A stretch of DNA of 64,000 nt from contig CP110972.1 of the NCBI GenBank assembly GCA_028869255.1, positions 5,184,001-5,248,000 on the forward strand, given 5' to 3'. Made by a program: the position numbers and the translations under genes. The notes below the pieces were generated by a model that saw nothing but the letters and a program-made list of their open reading frames with translations, did not search any database and was not told the DNA's origin. Below, piece after piece: positions 37,501 to 46,463 of this stretch. The first letter of the stretch is position 1, and every line of letters starts with the position of its first letter. Origin of the DNA: Pseudomonas poae (GTDB lineage: Bacteria; Pseudomonadota; Gammaproteobacteria; Pseudomonadales; Pseudomonadaceae).

Positions 37501-38468
37501 AACTGATCGATGCTCGAAGCCCTTTCAGGGCCTATAGGCCGTATGTGCGCCGAACCACGCCGGGCGGTTGGGAAATTGACCCTGCCAAAGGCGCGCTAAT
37601 GGGCGGAATGCCAGAGGTGCCCGCACCACGGGGCGCGCCCATGGACTCCAGCGACGAATTCGAGTCGGCGCGCTCGTCCAGTGACTACGAGTCGGCCGAA
37701 GAGGGCGCGGTGAAGGTGCTTTACACCCCGCACGAGTTGGCCCACATGCGCTCCGAGCGCAGTTATCAGTACAGCCAGAACTATCGACGCATCTATGATC
37801 GTGCCAACAATGGCCGCTACCCATTGCGCAACGAACAAGGGCGCGCACTGCGAATCAAGCGCCTGCAGAACTTTGGCAAATCACTCACTTCACCCACCCT
37901 GTTCAGCAAACAGCTGGTGCTGCCCTACATCCAATGGGAAGGTTTCGAGAACGTCGCACGCCTCTACGATGACAAACTCGAGGTGGTCCCCTTCACCGCT
38001 GCCCATCAGAAATTCCCGGAAGAGGCGGCACTGATCGGTCAGGCCACCGTCATGACCCGAAAACCGATCAAAAGAGGTGAAGCGCTCGGCGTCTATGGCG
38101 GGGAGCTATTGCCTTATTACATTGCAGCTTTTCGACAAGACCCTTACATCATCGATGTCAAACCCTTCTCCCCCACACCCGCCGCACCCCCACCGGTACT
38201 GTCAGGCGACAATATAATTTCGCGGATCAACACGATTCTCGAGTATGAGGGAGGGGTTCCAGCCAGGCAGGCAGCGTCGGGTTACAACGTTGAAGCGGCA
38301 GTGTTCAATGCCGACGTCCAGGCAGGCGCAGCCGCACTGGAGCGTTTTGAAATCAAGGTAATGTTTGCCAGTGAGGACATTCCAGCCGCCACCGAGCTGC
38401 GCTGGAACTACCAGTACAACGAGGCCACGGTCAGGGCGCTGTTCGGCCCCCTGCCTAACTCACACTGA
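34502..38468 (+). pseudogene. Large DUF6543 (dermonecrotic toxin-like) protein with C-terminal SET-like domain, two frameshifts
   Basis: Three consecutive frames join after single-base corrections in a G5 run (34975-34979) and a C-rich run (36306-36315), giving 1322 residues from ATG 34502 (ATG 34442 is also possible). Residues 1-900 resemble Pseudomonas DUF6543 toxin-like proteins, including a hydrophobic hairpin at about 385-420 (LLFFAASFIPIVGEVLLMVS). The last about 140 residues look like a SET methyltransferase fold: RKPIKRGEALGVYGGELL (about 1186-1203), ISRINTILEY in the RFxNH position and IPAATELRWNYQY (about 1294-1306) in the GEELxxDY position. A secreted effector that methylates host or rival protein is a fair inference. 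Whether it is broken or mis-sequenced is unknown. Confidence 0.75.
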
Positions 38469-38473
38469 CCGCG

Positions 38474-39868
38474 TTATTCGTCTTCGAAGTTGTAGCTGCC
38501 CGGCGCCAGGTTCTCGAAGCGTGTGTACTTACCGATAAATGCCAGGCGTGCGGTTCCGATCGGGCCGTTACGCTGCTTGCCGATGATGATCTCGGCGACC
38601 CCTTTGTATTCGGTTTCCGGGTGATAAACCTCGTCCCGGTACACGAACATGATCACGTCGGCATCCTGCTCGATCGCTCCGGATTCCCGCAAGTCGGAGT
38701 TGATCGGGCGCTTGTTCGGCCGCTGCTCAAGGGAGCGGTTGAGCTGCGACAGGGCAACCACCGGGCAGTTGAATTCCTTGGCCAGGGCTTTCAACGAGCG
38801 GGAAATCTCGGAAATTTCGTTGGTACGGTTGTCACCGCCCGAACCCGGGATCTGCATCAGTTGCAGGTAGTCGATCATGATCAGGGCGATGTCGCCGTGT
38901 TCACGTACCAGGCGACGGGTACGCGCACGCATTTCCGAGGGGCTGATACCCGCCGTGTCATCGATAAACAACTTGCGGTCGTTAAGCAGGTTGACCGCCG
39001 AGGTCAGCCGCGGCCAGTCGTCATCTTCCAGGCGGCCGGCGCGAACCTTGGTCTGGTCGATGCGGCCCAGGGACGACAACATACGCATGATCAGCGATTC
39101 ACCTGGCATCTCCAGCGAGTAAACCAGTACCGCCTTGTCGCTGCGCAATACGGCGTTTTCCACCAGGTTCATCGCAAAGGTGGTCTTACCCATGGAGGGA
39201 CGGCCGGCGACGATGATCAAGTCGGACGGCTGCAGGCCGCTGGTCATGCCATCCAGGTCGGTGTAGCCGGTGGACAGGCCAGTGATGGCGTTGTCGGTGT
39301 TGAACAGGGTATCGATGCGGTCGATGGCCTTGGTCAACAGGTCGTTGACGCTGACCGGGCCGCCGGTTTTCGGCCGCGCTTCGGCGATCTGGAAGATCTG
39401 CCGTTCGGCCTCGTCGAGAATCTCTTCAGCGGTACGGCCTTCAGGGTTGAAGGCGCTGTCGGCGATTTCGGTGGCGATACCGATCAACTGACGCAACGTG
39501 GCCCGCGCACGGACGATCTGCGCATACGCCTTGATGTTGGCGACCGATGGCGTGTTTTTCGCCAGCTCACCGAGGTAACCCAGGCCGCCGACCTGGGAGG
39601 TCTGGCCTTCCTTGTCCAACTGCTCGGCCAGGGTCACTACGTCGATCGGCGAGTTCTGGTCGGCCAACTTGGCGATGGCGCGGAAGATCAGGCGGTGGTC
39701 ATGGCGATAGAAATCACCGTCCGAGACCTGATCCAGCACGCGCTCCCAGGCGTTGTTGTCCAGCATCAAACCACCGAGCACGGCCTGTTCGGCCTCGATG
39801 GAATGCGGCGGCACCTTCAGGGCAGCGGTTTGCAGATCGTATTGCTCGGGAGCTGAAATATCGTTCAT
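38474..39868 (-). CDS. dnaB: Replicative DNA helicase DnaB
   Basis: The protein has 464 residues, taking ATG 39868 (MNDISAPEQYDLQ); a GTG two codons upstream is also possible. The N-terminal DnaG-interacting domain starts VPPHSIEAEQAVLGGLMLDN. The RecA-type motor has Walker A GRPSMGKTTFAMN (about residue 215) and Walker B IALIMIDYLQLM, plus the sensor ALSQLNRSLEQR. It is the hexameric 5'-3' helicase of the replisome. A terminator separates it from the ribosomal operon upstream, so it probably has its own promoter. It converges with the SET-type gene at 5 bp. Confidence 0.96.
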   Translation of the reverse strand: MNDISAPEQYDLQTAALKVPPHSIEAEQAVLGGLMLDNNAWERVLDQVSDGDFYRHDHRLIFRAIAKLADQNSPIDVVTLAEQLDKEGQTSQVGGLGYLGELAKNTPSVANIKAYAQIVRARATLRQLIGIATEIADSAFNPEGRTAEEILDEAERQIFQIAEARPKTGGPVSVNDLLTKAIDRIDTLFNTDNAITGLSTGYTDLDGMTSGLQPSDLIIVAGRPSMGKTTFAMNLVENAVLRSDKAVLVYSLEMPGESLIMRMLSSLGRIDQTKVRAGRLEDDDWPRLTSAVNLLNDRKLFIDDTAGISPSEMRARTRRLVREHGDIALIMIDYLQLMQIPGSGGDNRTNEISEISRSLKALAKEFNCPVVALSQLNRSLEQRPNKRPINSDLRESGAIEQDADVIMFVYRDEVYHPETEYKGVAEIIIGKQRNGPIGTARLAFIGKYTRFENLAPGSYNFEDE

Positions 39869-39896
39869 GGCCACTTGGAATTAGGGGTGTGTAGAA

Positions 39897-39931
39897 AAAC
39901 AAAAGGCACGACCTGTAAACAGGATCGTGCC
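39897..39931 (-). terminator. Rho-independent terminator after rplI
   Basis: GGCACGA (39905-39911) pairs with TCGTGCC (39925-39931), with inner CCTGT/ACAGG pairing. On the minus strand it is followed by TTTTGTTTTT. It lies between rplI and dnaB. Confidence 0.8.
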
Positions 39932-39978
39932 CGATGTTAACCGCCCGGCACGCGAGGTGCCAGTCAGTTACGTGCTGC

Positions 39979-40425
39979 TTAAGCTGCTACCACTACAACG
40001 CGTACGGTGGCTTCAACTTCGGCGTGCAGGTGCACGGCTACGTCGAATTCGCCTACGTTGCGGATGGTGCCGTTCGGCAGACGAACTTCGCTCTTCTGCA
40101 CTTCAACGCCGGAGGCGGTCAGTGCATCAGCGATGTCGTGGGTGCCGATCGAACCGAACAGCTTGCCTTCGTCACCGGCAGTGGCAGTGATAGTCACTTC
40201 CAGCTCAGCCAGTTGGGCAGCGCGAGTTTCGGCCGAAGCTTTTTTGTCTGCTGCTGCTTTTTCCAGCTCAGCACGACGCTCTTCAAACGCAGCCAGGTTG
40301 GCAGCGGTTGCAGCGGTGGCTTTGCCGTAAGGCAGCAGGTAGTTACGACCGTAGCCGGCCTTAACGTTCACTTTGTCGCCCAGGTTGCCCAGGTTGGCGA
40401 CTTTTTCCAGAAGGATCAGTTGCAT
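39979..40425 (-). CDS. rplI: 50S ribosomal protein L9
   Basis: The protein has 148 residues. The N-terminal domain [36 protein letters not shown] is the L9 signature, followed by the long connecting helix and the C-terminal domain ([12 protein letters not shown]). It binds 23S rRNA at the base of the L1 stalk. AGAGGA lies about 7 bases before the ATG. It is the last gene of the rpsF operon, before a terminator. Confidence 0.97.
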   Translation of the reverse strand: MQLILLEKVANLGNLGDKVNVKAGYGRNYLLPYGKATAATAANLAAFEERRAELEKAAADKKASAETRAAQLAELEVTITATAGDEGKLFGSIGTHDIADALTASGVEVQKSEVRLPNGTIRNVGEFDVAVHLHAEVEATVRVVVVAA

Positions 40426-40443
40426 GTGAAAATCCTCTAACTT

Positions 40444-41337
40444 TTAACCTTCACCGTTCGCGTTATCGGCGTCTTTCGGCGCCAGACGACCGCGAAAATC
40501 AATCAGGCCGTCGACAATGGCCAAAACCACGAGTAACGGATAGATCAGCTGCGTGAACAGCAACAGCGTGACGTACAACCCTACCAGCCAGAACCTGGCC
40601 AGCCGCTTCTGCGCGACCAGCCCATGAATCAGGGCCAATCCGGCAAACACCAGCGGTACGCTGCAAAACAGCGCCAGCAAGGCCATCAATGAACCGAAGT
40701 ACGGTCCGACAGCCATGAGCGCCAGCAGCAACATCGCCGGGCCCGCGGGGATTCTGATACTGCGAAACTCGCGACCAAAACCACCCGGGTTGTACAACAA
40801 CGCCTGCCAATAACGCCCAAGCATCAGGCTCAGCACGCTGACAATCTGCAACACTACCGCCATCAGGCCGACCAGAATCGGTGCTATCAGTGCCGCCAGG
40901 CGCGCTCGCTCATCTACCGACAACTGCTGGTAGAGATCCCCGAGGGCCAGGGGCAGGATCTTGACGATCTCCTGCGCCAGCGCCTCGATTTGCGGGCGGA
41001 AAGCCGCGCCAAGCACTACTGAATACACCAACCCCAATGCCACGCTGACCAGCAGCGTGCGGACCCAGGACTCGCTTGCGCGTAAAACCAACGCAAGGCT
41101 CGACGACCCCAACAGCACCATAAGCACCTTGGGTTCGCCCAATTGCAGCCACCAGATCAAACCGGCCAGCAACCCCAGGGCCAGGACACCAACGGCGTCC
41201 TGTAAACCGCGCCGCAGGAGCACAAGGCAACCCGCAGCAGCAGCCAACCAATACAACAACGGCAATGCTGCACATCCAGCCACTACCAGAGTGGCCTGCA
41301 CACGACCGCGCATGATGAACTCAGCTAAGGCGCGCAT
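40444..41337 (-). CDS. DUF2232-type membrane protein in the rpsF-rplI operon
   Basis: The protein has 297 residues with about eight hydrophobic segments (ATLVVAGCAALPLLYWLAAAAG, LALGLLAGLIWWL, VSVALGLVYSVVLGAAF, IAPILVGLMAVVLQIVSVLSLMLG). It has a conserved-looking NPGGFGREFRSIRIP loop and a polar C-terminus. A membrane protein of this type sits between rpsR and rplI in other pseudomonads (PA4933 in P. aeruginosa). The function is unknown. It is 18 bp upstream of rplI. Confidence 0.85.
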   Translation of the reverse strand: MRALAEFIMRGRVQATLVVAGCAALPLLYWLAAAAGCLVLLRRGLQDAVGVLALGLLAGLIWWLQLGEPKVLMVLLGSSSLALVLRASESWVRTLLVSVALGLVYSVVLGAAFRPQIEALAQEIVKILPLALGDLYQQLSVDERARLAALIAPILVGLMAVVLQIVSVLSLMLGRYWQALLYNPGGFGREFRSIRIPAGPAMLLLALMAVGPYFGSLMALLALFCSVPLVFAGLALIHGLVAQKRLARFWLVGLYVTLLLFTQLIYPLLVVLAIVDGLIDFRGRLAPKDADNANGEG

Positions 41338-41373
41338 GCATTCAATCCCTTACTACTTGTCGACTGCCCGGTC

Positions 41374-41604
41374 TCAGCGGCCGTGGCTGTCGGTGTAGGC
41401 CAGCAGGGCCAGGAAGCGGGCGCGCTTGATAGCGGTGGCCAGCTGACGCTGATAACGTGCTTTGGTACCGGTGATGCGGCTTGGAACGATTTTGCCGGTC
41501 TCGGATACGTAAGCTTTCAGAGTGTTGAGATCTTTGTAATCGATCTCTTTCACGTCTTCAGCGGTGAAGCGGCAGAATTTACGACGACGGAAGAAACGTG
41601 CCAT
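41374..41604 (-). CDS. rpsR: 30S ribosomal protein S18
   Basis: The protein has 76 residues and begins [20 protein letters not shown]. It has the S18 core [27 protein letters not shown] and the basic C-terminal helix. It binds S6 on the 30S platform. It follows rpsF by 28 bp. Confidence 0.97.
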
Positions 41605-41632
41605 TTGATAGGCTCCTTAAAAGGTCCGTGGA

Positions 41633-42055
41633 TTACTCGTCAGCGTTATCGCTGTTGTCGCTGTCATCACTGTCAGCGCTATCAGCGCCTTCGTGCTCAG
41701 GACGGTCGCGACGCTCACGGCGCTCACTGCGGTTTTCTTCAGCCTTGAGCATCTCGGATTGGCCGGTAACGGCTTCTTCGCGACGGATGACCAGGTTACG
41801 GATCACTGCATCGTTGTAGCGGAAGTTGTCTTCCAGCTCGGCCAGGGCCTTGCCAGTGCACTCAACGTTCAGCATCACGTAGTGAGCCTTGTGAACATTG
41901 TTGATTGCGTAGGCCAGTTGACGACGGCCCCAATCTTCCAGACGGTGGATTTTGCCGCCGTCTTCTTCGATCAGCTTGGTGTAACGCTCTACCATGCCGC
42001 CGACTTGCTCGCTTTGATCCGGGTGGACCAAAAAGATGATTTCGTAATGACGCAT
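41633..42055 (-). CDS. rpsF: 30S ribosomal protein S6
   Basis: The protein has 140 residues. The S6 fold [41 protein letters not shown] and [19 protein letters not shown] is complete. The C-terminal tail is long and acidic (from about residue 105: [15 protein letters not shown], then Asp/Ser repeats ending ADE). In P. fluorescens and E. coli the ligase RimK adds glutamates to the S6 C-terminus, and the terminal Glu here fits that. It is the first gene of rpsF-rpsR-DUF2232-rplI. Confidence 0.97.
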   Translation of the reverse strand: MRHYEIIFLVHPDQSEQVGGMVERYTKLIEEDGGKIHRLEDWGRRQLAYAINNVHKAHYVMLNVECTGKALAELEDNFRYNDAVIRNLVIRREEAVTGQSEMLKAEENRSERRERRDRPEHEGADSADSDDSDNSDNADE

Positions 42056-42249
42056 GAATGCTCCTTACGGGTTGTAGCCTGCCGCTCAAAAACGGTCAGA
42101 CAAGGAGTGAATGACACTTATGGATCTTGCCGCAGGGAGGCACATCGGTGCCTGCCAGGAAGGCAAGGGGCGCAATTGTAGAGAAGGGGGAGAAACGGCG
42201 CAAGGTGATTGGTGATTATTTGAACAATCTCCCAAACACCTCAAAAACA

Positions 42250-42343
42250 AATGTGGGAGCTGGCTTGCCTGCGATGACAATGGCACCGGCAACATCTCTG
42301 CTGACTGGCACACCGTCATCGCGGGCAAGCCCGGCTCCCACAG
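42250..42343. repeat. REP pair, mixed types
   Basis: ATGTGGGAGCTGGCTTGCCT at the left is paired with the inverted variant ATCGCGGGCAAGCCCGGCTC at the right, about 50 bp apart. It lies between rlmB and rpsF. The two halves belong to different REP variants, so the hairpin is imperfect. Confidence 0.85.
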
Positions 42344-42351
42344 GGCACTGC

Positions 42352-43107
42352 TTACTTCTTGGCTTTGGCCTTGGCGCCACGCTGGCGCTGGGCTTCAAAC
42401 AGGCACACACCGGTCGCGACCGACACGTTAAGGCTGCTGACGCTGCCGGCCATCGGCAGGTGCACCAGGTAATCGCAGTGCTCACGGGTCAGGCGACGCA
42501 TGCCTTTGCCTTCGGCGCCCATGATCAGGATGGTCGGGCCGGTGAGGTCCTGGTCATAAATACTGACCTCAGCCTCCCCCGCCGTGCCCACGACCCACAG
42601 GCCGCGCTGCTGGAGTTTCTCCAGGGTGCGCGCCAGGTTGGTCACGGCCACCAGCGGAATCACTTCCGCCGCACCGCAGGCGACCTTACGCACAACCGGC
42701 GTCAACGTCGCCGACTTGTCTTTAGGCACGATCACCGCCAGCGCGCCGGCAGCATCCGCCGAACGCAGGCAGGCGCCGAGGTTGTGCGGGTCGGTCACGC
42801 CGTCCAGCACCAGCAGCAGCGGCGCGCCTTCGGTGCGGTCGAGCAGCTCGTCGAGCATCGCTTCACCCCAGACCTGGCTCGGGCTTACGTCCGCGACCAC
42901 GCCCTGGTGAACGCCTTCGACCCACACGTCCATTTCACGCCGCTCGGCCTGGCCGATGGCGACTTTGTTTTGGGTGGCCAGCTCGACCAGCGCCTGTACA
43001 CGCGGCTCGCTGCGGCCTTCGGCCAACCACACTTGCTTGACGCGCTTGGGGTGGTGACGCAGCAGTGCTTCTACGGCGTGCACGCCGTAGATTTTTTCCA
43101 GACTCAT
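42352..43107 (-). CDS. rlmB: 23S rRNA (guanosine-2'-O-)-methyltransferase RlmB
   Basis: The protein has 251 residues, a SPOUT/TrmH-family enzyme that methylates G2251 of 23S rRNA using SAM. The N-terminal substrate domain starts MSLEKIYGVHAVEALLRHHP. The three SPOUT motifs are visible: DPHNLGACLRSADAAGA, IMGAEGKGMRRL and PMAGSVSSLNVSVATGVCLFE, which form the trefoil-knot SAM site. Its start overlaps the rnr stop by 4 bases (ATGA), so it is co-translated with rnr. Confidence 0.95.
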   Translation of the reverse strand: MSLEKIYGVHAVEALLRHHPKRVKQVWLAEGRSEPRVQALVELATQNKVAIGQAERREMDVWVEGVHQGVVADVSPSQVWGEAMLDELLDRTEGAPLLLVLDGVTDPHNLGACLRSADAAGALAVIVPKDKSATLTPVVRKVACGAAEVIPLVAVTNLARTLEKLQQRGLWVVGTAGEAEVSIYDQDLTGPTILIMGAEGKGMRRLTREHCDYLVHLPMAGSVSSLNVSVATGVCLFEAQRQRGAKAKAKK

Positions 43108-45743
43108 GACTTGGCCTTAGGTTTGCGCGACCCGCCGCTTTTCGCGGGGGCAGAGCCCGCTTTTGGCGGGCCTTTACGATGTTTACTCGGCTTGCTCGAC
43201 GGCTTTTCCGCCCCGTGGGACTTTCCCCCAGACGCCGCTTTACCACCGCTTTTGGCTTCGTTGAGCAACTGCTGCTTCAACTCACGGCTCTTGCGCACTT
43301 CGGCATTTTTTGCCGCAGCGTCGCTCGGACGGTAGGCCTCAGGGGCTTTTTCCTTGACGGAAGAGCGACGACCGGCCGGTTTGGATGCTGCAGGCTCGGC
43401 GGCCGCTGCTTTCGCAGGAGCCCCTTTGCCTTTGGCTGCCGGCGCGGCGGTTTCGCTGCCACGCTTTTTACGGCCATTCGGTGTTTCGGCCGGCTTGTCA
43501 GGCATGCCGAAGTCGATCTTGCGCTCGTCGAGGTCGACGCGCATGACCTGCACTTCCACGGTATCGCCCAAACGGAAGCTGCGACCAGTGCGCTCGCCCG
43601 CCAGGCGGTGATGCACAGGGTCGAAGTGGTAGTAGTCGCCCGGCAAGGCGGTGACGTGCACCAGACCCTCGACGTAAATGTCGGTCAGTTCCACAAACAG
43701 ACCAAAGCCGGTCACGGCGGTGATCACGCCCGGGAACGTCTCGCCCACACGGTCCTTCATGAACTCGCACTTGAGCCAGTTCACCACGTCGCGGGTGGCT
43801 TCGTCGGCGCGGCGCTCGCTCATGGAGCACTGCTCGCCCAACTGTTCCAGCGCCGCTTCGTCGTACGGATAGATCCGCGCCTTCGGAATGGTCATGGCAC
43901 CGGCGCGCTTGACGTGCGGGGTGTTCTGCTTGGAATGGATCACGCTGCGGATCGCCCGGTGCGTCAGCAGGTCCGGGTAACGGCGAATCGGCGAAGTGAA
44001 GTGGGTGTACGCTTCGTAATTCAGGCCGAAGTGGCCCTAGTTGTCGGCGCTGTACACCGCCTGGCTCAGGGAGCGCAGCATCACGGTCTGGATCACATGG
44101 TAATCCGGACGGTCTTTGATGCTGGCCAGCAAGGCCTGGTAATCCTTCGGCGTCGGGCCGTCCTTGCCTTTGTGCAGGGACAGGCCAAGCTCGCCGAGGA
44201 AGGCGCGCAGTTTTTCCAGACGCTCCGGCGGCGGGCCATCGTGCACGCGGTACAGCGCGGGGATTTCGTGCTTTTTCAGGAATTCAGCGGTGGCCACGTT
44301 GGCCGCCAGCATGCATTCCTCGATCAGCTTGTGCGCATCGTTACGCGTGGTCGGGGTAATGGCGGCGATTTTGCGCTCGGAACCGAAGACAATCCGGGTT
44401 TCCTGGGTTTCAAAATCAATCGCACCGCGCACATGACGAGCGCCCAGCAATACTTTGTACAGCGCGTAAAGCTGCTTGAGGTGCGGCACGACATGGCCGT
44501 ACTCGCCGCGCAGGGCTTTGGCTTCGCTGGTTTTCGGCTGCTCCAGGATGGTGCTGACCTTGTTATAGGTCAGACGCGCCTGGGAATGGATCACCGCTTC
44601 GTAGAACTGGTAATCGGTCATTTCGCCGGTTTTCGAGATAGTCATCTCGCACACCATGGCCAAACGGTCGACCAGAGGATTCAACGAGCACAGGCCGTTG
44701 GACAATTCTTCCGGCAGCATCGGAATCACGCGCTCGGGGAAGTACACCGAGTTGCCGCGCACCTGGGCCTCGTTGTCCAGGGCCGAACCGATTTTCACGT
44801 AGCTGGAAACGTCGGCAATCGCCACGTACAACTTCCAGCCGCCGGAGAACAGGCGCAGCTTGCCTGGCTTGGCTTCGCAGTAGACCGCATCGTCGAAGTC
44901 GCGGGCGTCTTCGCCGTCGATAGTGACGAACGGCAGATGGCGCAGGTCGATGCGCTTCTCTTTGTCCTTCTCTTCCACTTCGGGCTTGAGCTTGCGGGCT
45001 TCCTTCACGACGGCTTCAGGCCATACGTGCGGGATATCGTAAGTACGCAGCGCGACATCGATCTCCATGCCCGGCGCCATGTAGTTGCCGACCACTTCGA
45101 CCACATCACCTTGCGGCTGGAAGCGCGGGGTTGGCCAGTGGGTGATTTTCACCTCAACGAACTGACCGACCTTGGCGTTGGCGTTGCGGCCCGGAGTGAT
45201 CAGCACTTCCTGCTGCACCTTGGGGTTATCCGGCACGACAAAACCGATGCCGCCTTCTTCGAAGTAGCGACCCACGATGGTCTCGTGACCACGGGATACG
45301 ACTTCAACGATCACGCCTTCACGGCGACCGCGACGGTCCAGGCCGGAAACACGCGCCAGGGCACGGTCGCCATCGAAAACCAGGCGCATTTGCGCCGGGC
45401 TCATGAACAGGTCATCGCTGCCATCGTCCGGGATCAGGAAGCCGAAGCCGTCACGGTGGCCGGCGATGCGGCCCAGGATCAGGTCGAGCTTGTCCACCGG
45501 CGCATAAGTGCCACGGCGGGTGTAGATCAATTGAGCATCGCGCTCCATGGCACGCAGGCGGCGGCGCAGGGCTTCGAGCTGGTCTTCGGTGGTCAGACCG
45601 AACTCTTCAACCAGCTGCTCGCGGCTAGCAGGCGAACCCCGATCGGCGAGATGCGCCAGGATCAGTTCGCGGCTAGGAATAGGGTTTTCATATTTTTCCG
45701 CTTCACGAGCGGCCTCGGGATCGAGGGACTGCCAATCGGCCAT
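43104..45743 (-). pseudogene. rnr: Ribonuclease R gene with an in-frame amber codon
   Basis: One frame from ATG 45743 (MADWQSLDPEAAREAEKYEN) would encode 879 residues. It has an N-terminal winged helix, cold-shock domains (GFGFLIPDDGSDDLFMSP), the RNB nuclease centre (DGEDARDFDDAVY), an S1 domain (GVITAVTGFGLFVELTDIYVEG) and a long Lys/Ala/Ser-rich tail. Codon 569 at 44037-44039 is TAG in YSADN-stop-GHFGLNYEAYTHFTSPIRRYPDL. A Gln is expected, so CAG to TAG. As given, the product loses the end of the RNB domain, the S1 domain and the tail. RNase R degrades structured RNA and takes part in rRNA quality control. A sequencing error is possible. Confidence 0.85.
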
Positions 45744-45904
45744 TAGAGAATTTTCACCTTGTCTATATGCGGGTTAGTTTGGCATACGCGTATTGAAACG
45801 GGAAATTTCAGACGCCAACAAGCCTTTTAAAGCCCTTTGCAGCCCCTGACAGACACCTTGCACGACCATTGGTGAGATTTTCCAGGCTTTTTTCATGGCA
45901 GGGG

Positions 45905-45933
45905 TTTACAGCTTAAAATTCGCTCCGTATAGT
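45905..45933 (+). promoter_or_regulatory. Sigma70 promoter of the first tRNA-Leu gene
   Basis: TTTACA (45905-45910) and TATAGT (45928-45933) are separated by exactly 17 bp, followed by a GC-rich discriminator typical of stable-RNA promoters. The tRNA starts 35 bp after the -10. Confidence 0.8.
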
Positions 45934-45967
45934 GCGCGCCATCGACGACGGCAACGTTGTTGATGCT

Positions 45968-46054
45968 GCCCAGGTGGTGAAATTGGTAGACACGCCAGCT
46001 TCAGGTGCTGGTGATCGCAAGGTCGTGGAAGTTCGAGTCTTCTCCTGGGCACCA
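45968..46054 (+). tRNA. tRNA-Leu (CAG anticodon)
   Basis: This 87-nt class II tRNA has acceptor stem GCCCAGG with CCTGGGC, A73 and an encoded CCA. The anticodon loop TTCAGGT gives CAG, reading CTG codons, the dominant Leu codon of this genome. The long variable arm (about TGATCGCAAGGTCGT) and the T-arm GTTCGAGTC are in place. Confidence 0.95.
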
Positions 46055-46087
46055 ATTTCAAACTCAAGATTTCAACCTTGAGTCTCC

Positions 46088-46112
46088 AAAAACCCGCGAA
46101 AGCGGGTTTTTG
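46088..46112 (+). terminator. Rho-independent terminator after first tRNA-Leu
   Basis: AAAACCCGC pairs with GCGGGTTTT across a GAAA tetraloop, followed by further T residues. Confidence 0.85.
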
Positions 46113-46168
46113 CGTTTCAGGCCTTTGATTTTTAACAAGAATCTTGATTTATATTTTTGAATCAGGGG

Positions 46169-46197
46169 TTTACAGATCAAAAAGCCCGCCGTATAGT
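46169..46197 (+). promoter_or_regulatory. Sigma70 promoter of the second tRNA-Leu gene
   Basis: TTTACA (46169-46174) and TATAGT (46192-46197) are again 17 bp apart and embedded in sequence similar to the first promoter (GGGGTTTACA and GGCAACGTTG are shared). The promoter has been duplicated together with the tRNA. Confidence 0.8.
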
Positions 46198-46232
46198 TCG
46201 CCCCATCAACAGCGGCAACGTTGCTTGATAAT

Positions 46233-46319
46233 GCCCAGGTGGTGAAATTGGTAGACACGCCAGCTTCAGGTGCTGGTGATCGCAAGGTCGTGGAAGTTCG
46301 AGTCTTCTCCTGGGCACCA
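46233..46319 (+). tRNA. tRNA-Leu (CAG anticodon), identical second copy
   Basis: This 87-nt gene is identical in sequence to the copy at 45968-46054, with encoded CCA. It has its own promoter and its own terminator. Confidence 0.95.
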
Positions 46320-46329
46320 AATTCAGATC

Positions 46330-46352
46330 AAACCCGCGAAAGCGGGTTTTTT
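46330..46352 (+). terminator. Rho-independent terminator after second tRNA-Leu
   Basis: AAACCCGC pairs with GCGGGTTT across GAAA, followed by a T tract. It is nearly the same hairpin as after the first copy. Confidence 0.85.
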
Positions 46353-46463
46353 CGTTTCCGGGGTTTGAAAACCTGCCCAGCGATTTACCCCTTGTCCGCA
46401 CTTGAGAAGTTTTATCGTTTATCCTTGCAATGATTTGTTGCATACAAGCGAGGAACACTTCGG

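Noticed and set aside
42056..42180. S6:S18-type ribosomal leader upstream of rpsF
   Set aside because: The leader contains CCG-bearing hairpin-like sequence (AACCCG, GACCGTTTTTG), but I could not fold a convincing match to the known motif.
43179..45746. 855-codon plus-strand frame opposite rnr
   Set aside because: It is uninterrupted only because of codon bias on the coding strand; the minus strand carries all RNase R motifs.
46410..46463. Fur box ahead of the iron-type transporter
   Set aside because: The AT-rich stretch before 46464 has no good match to the 19-bp Fur consensus.
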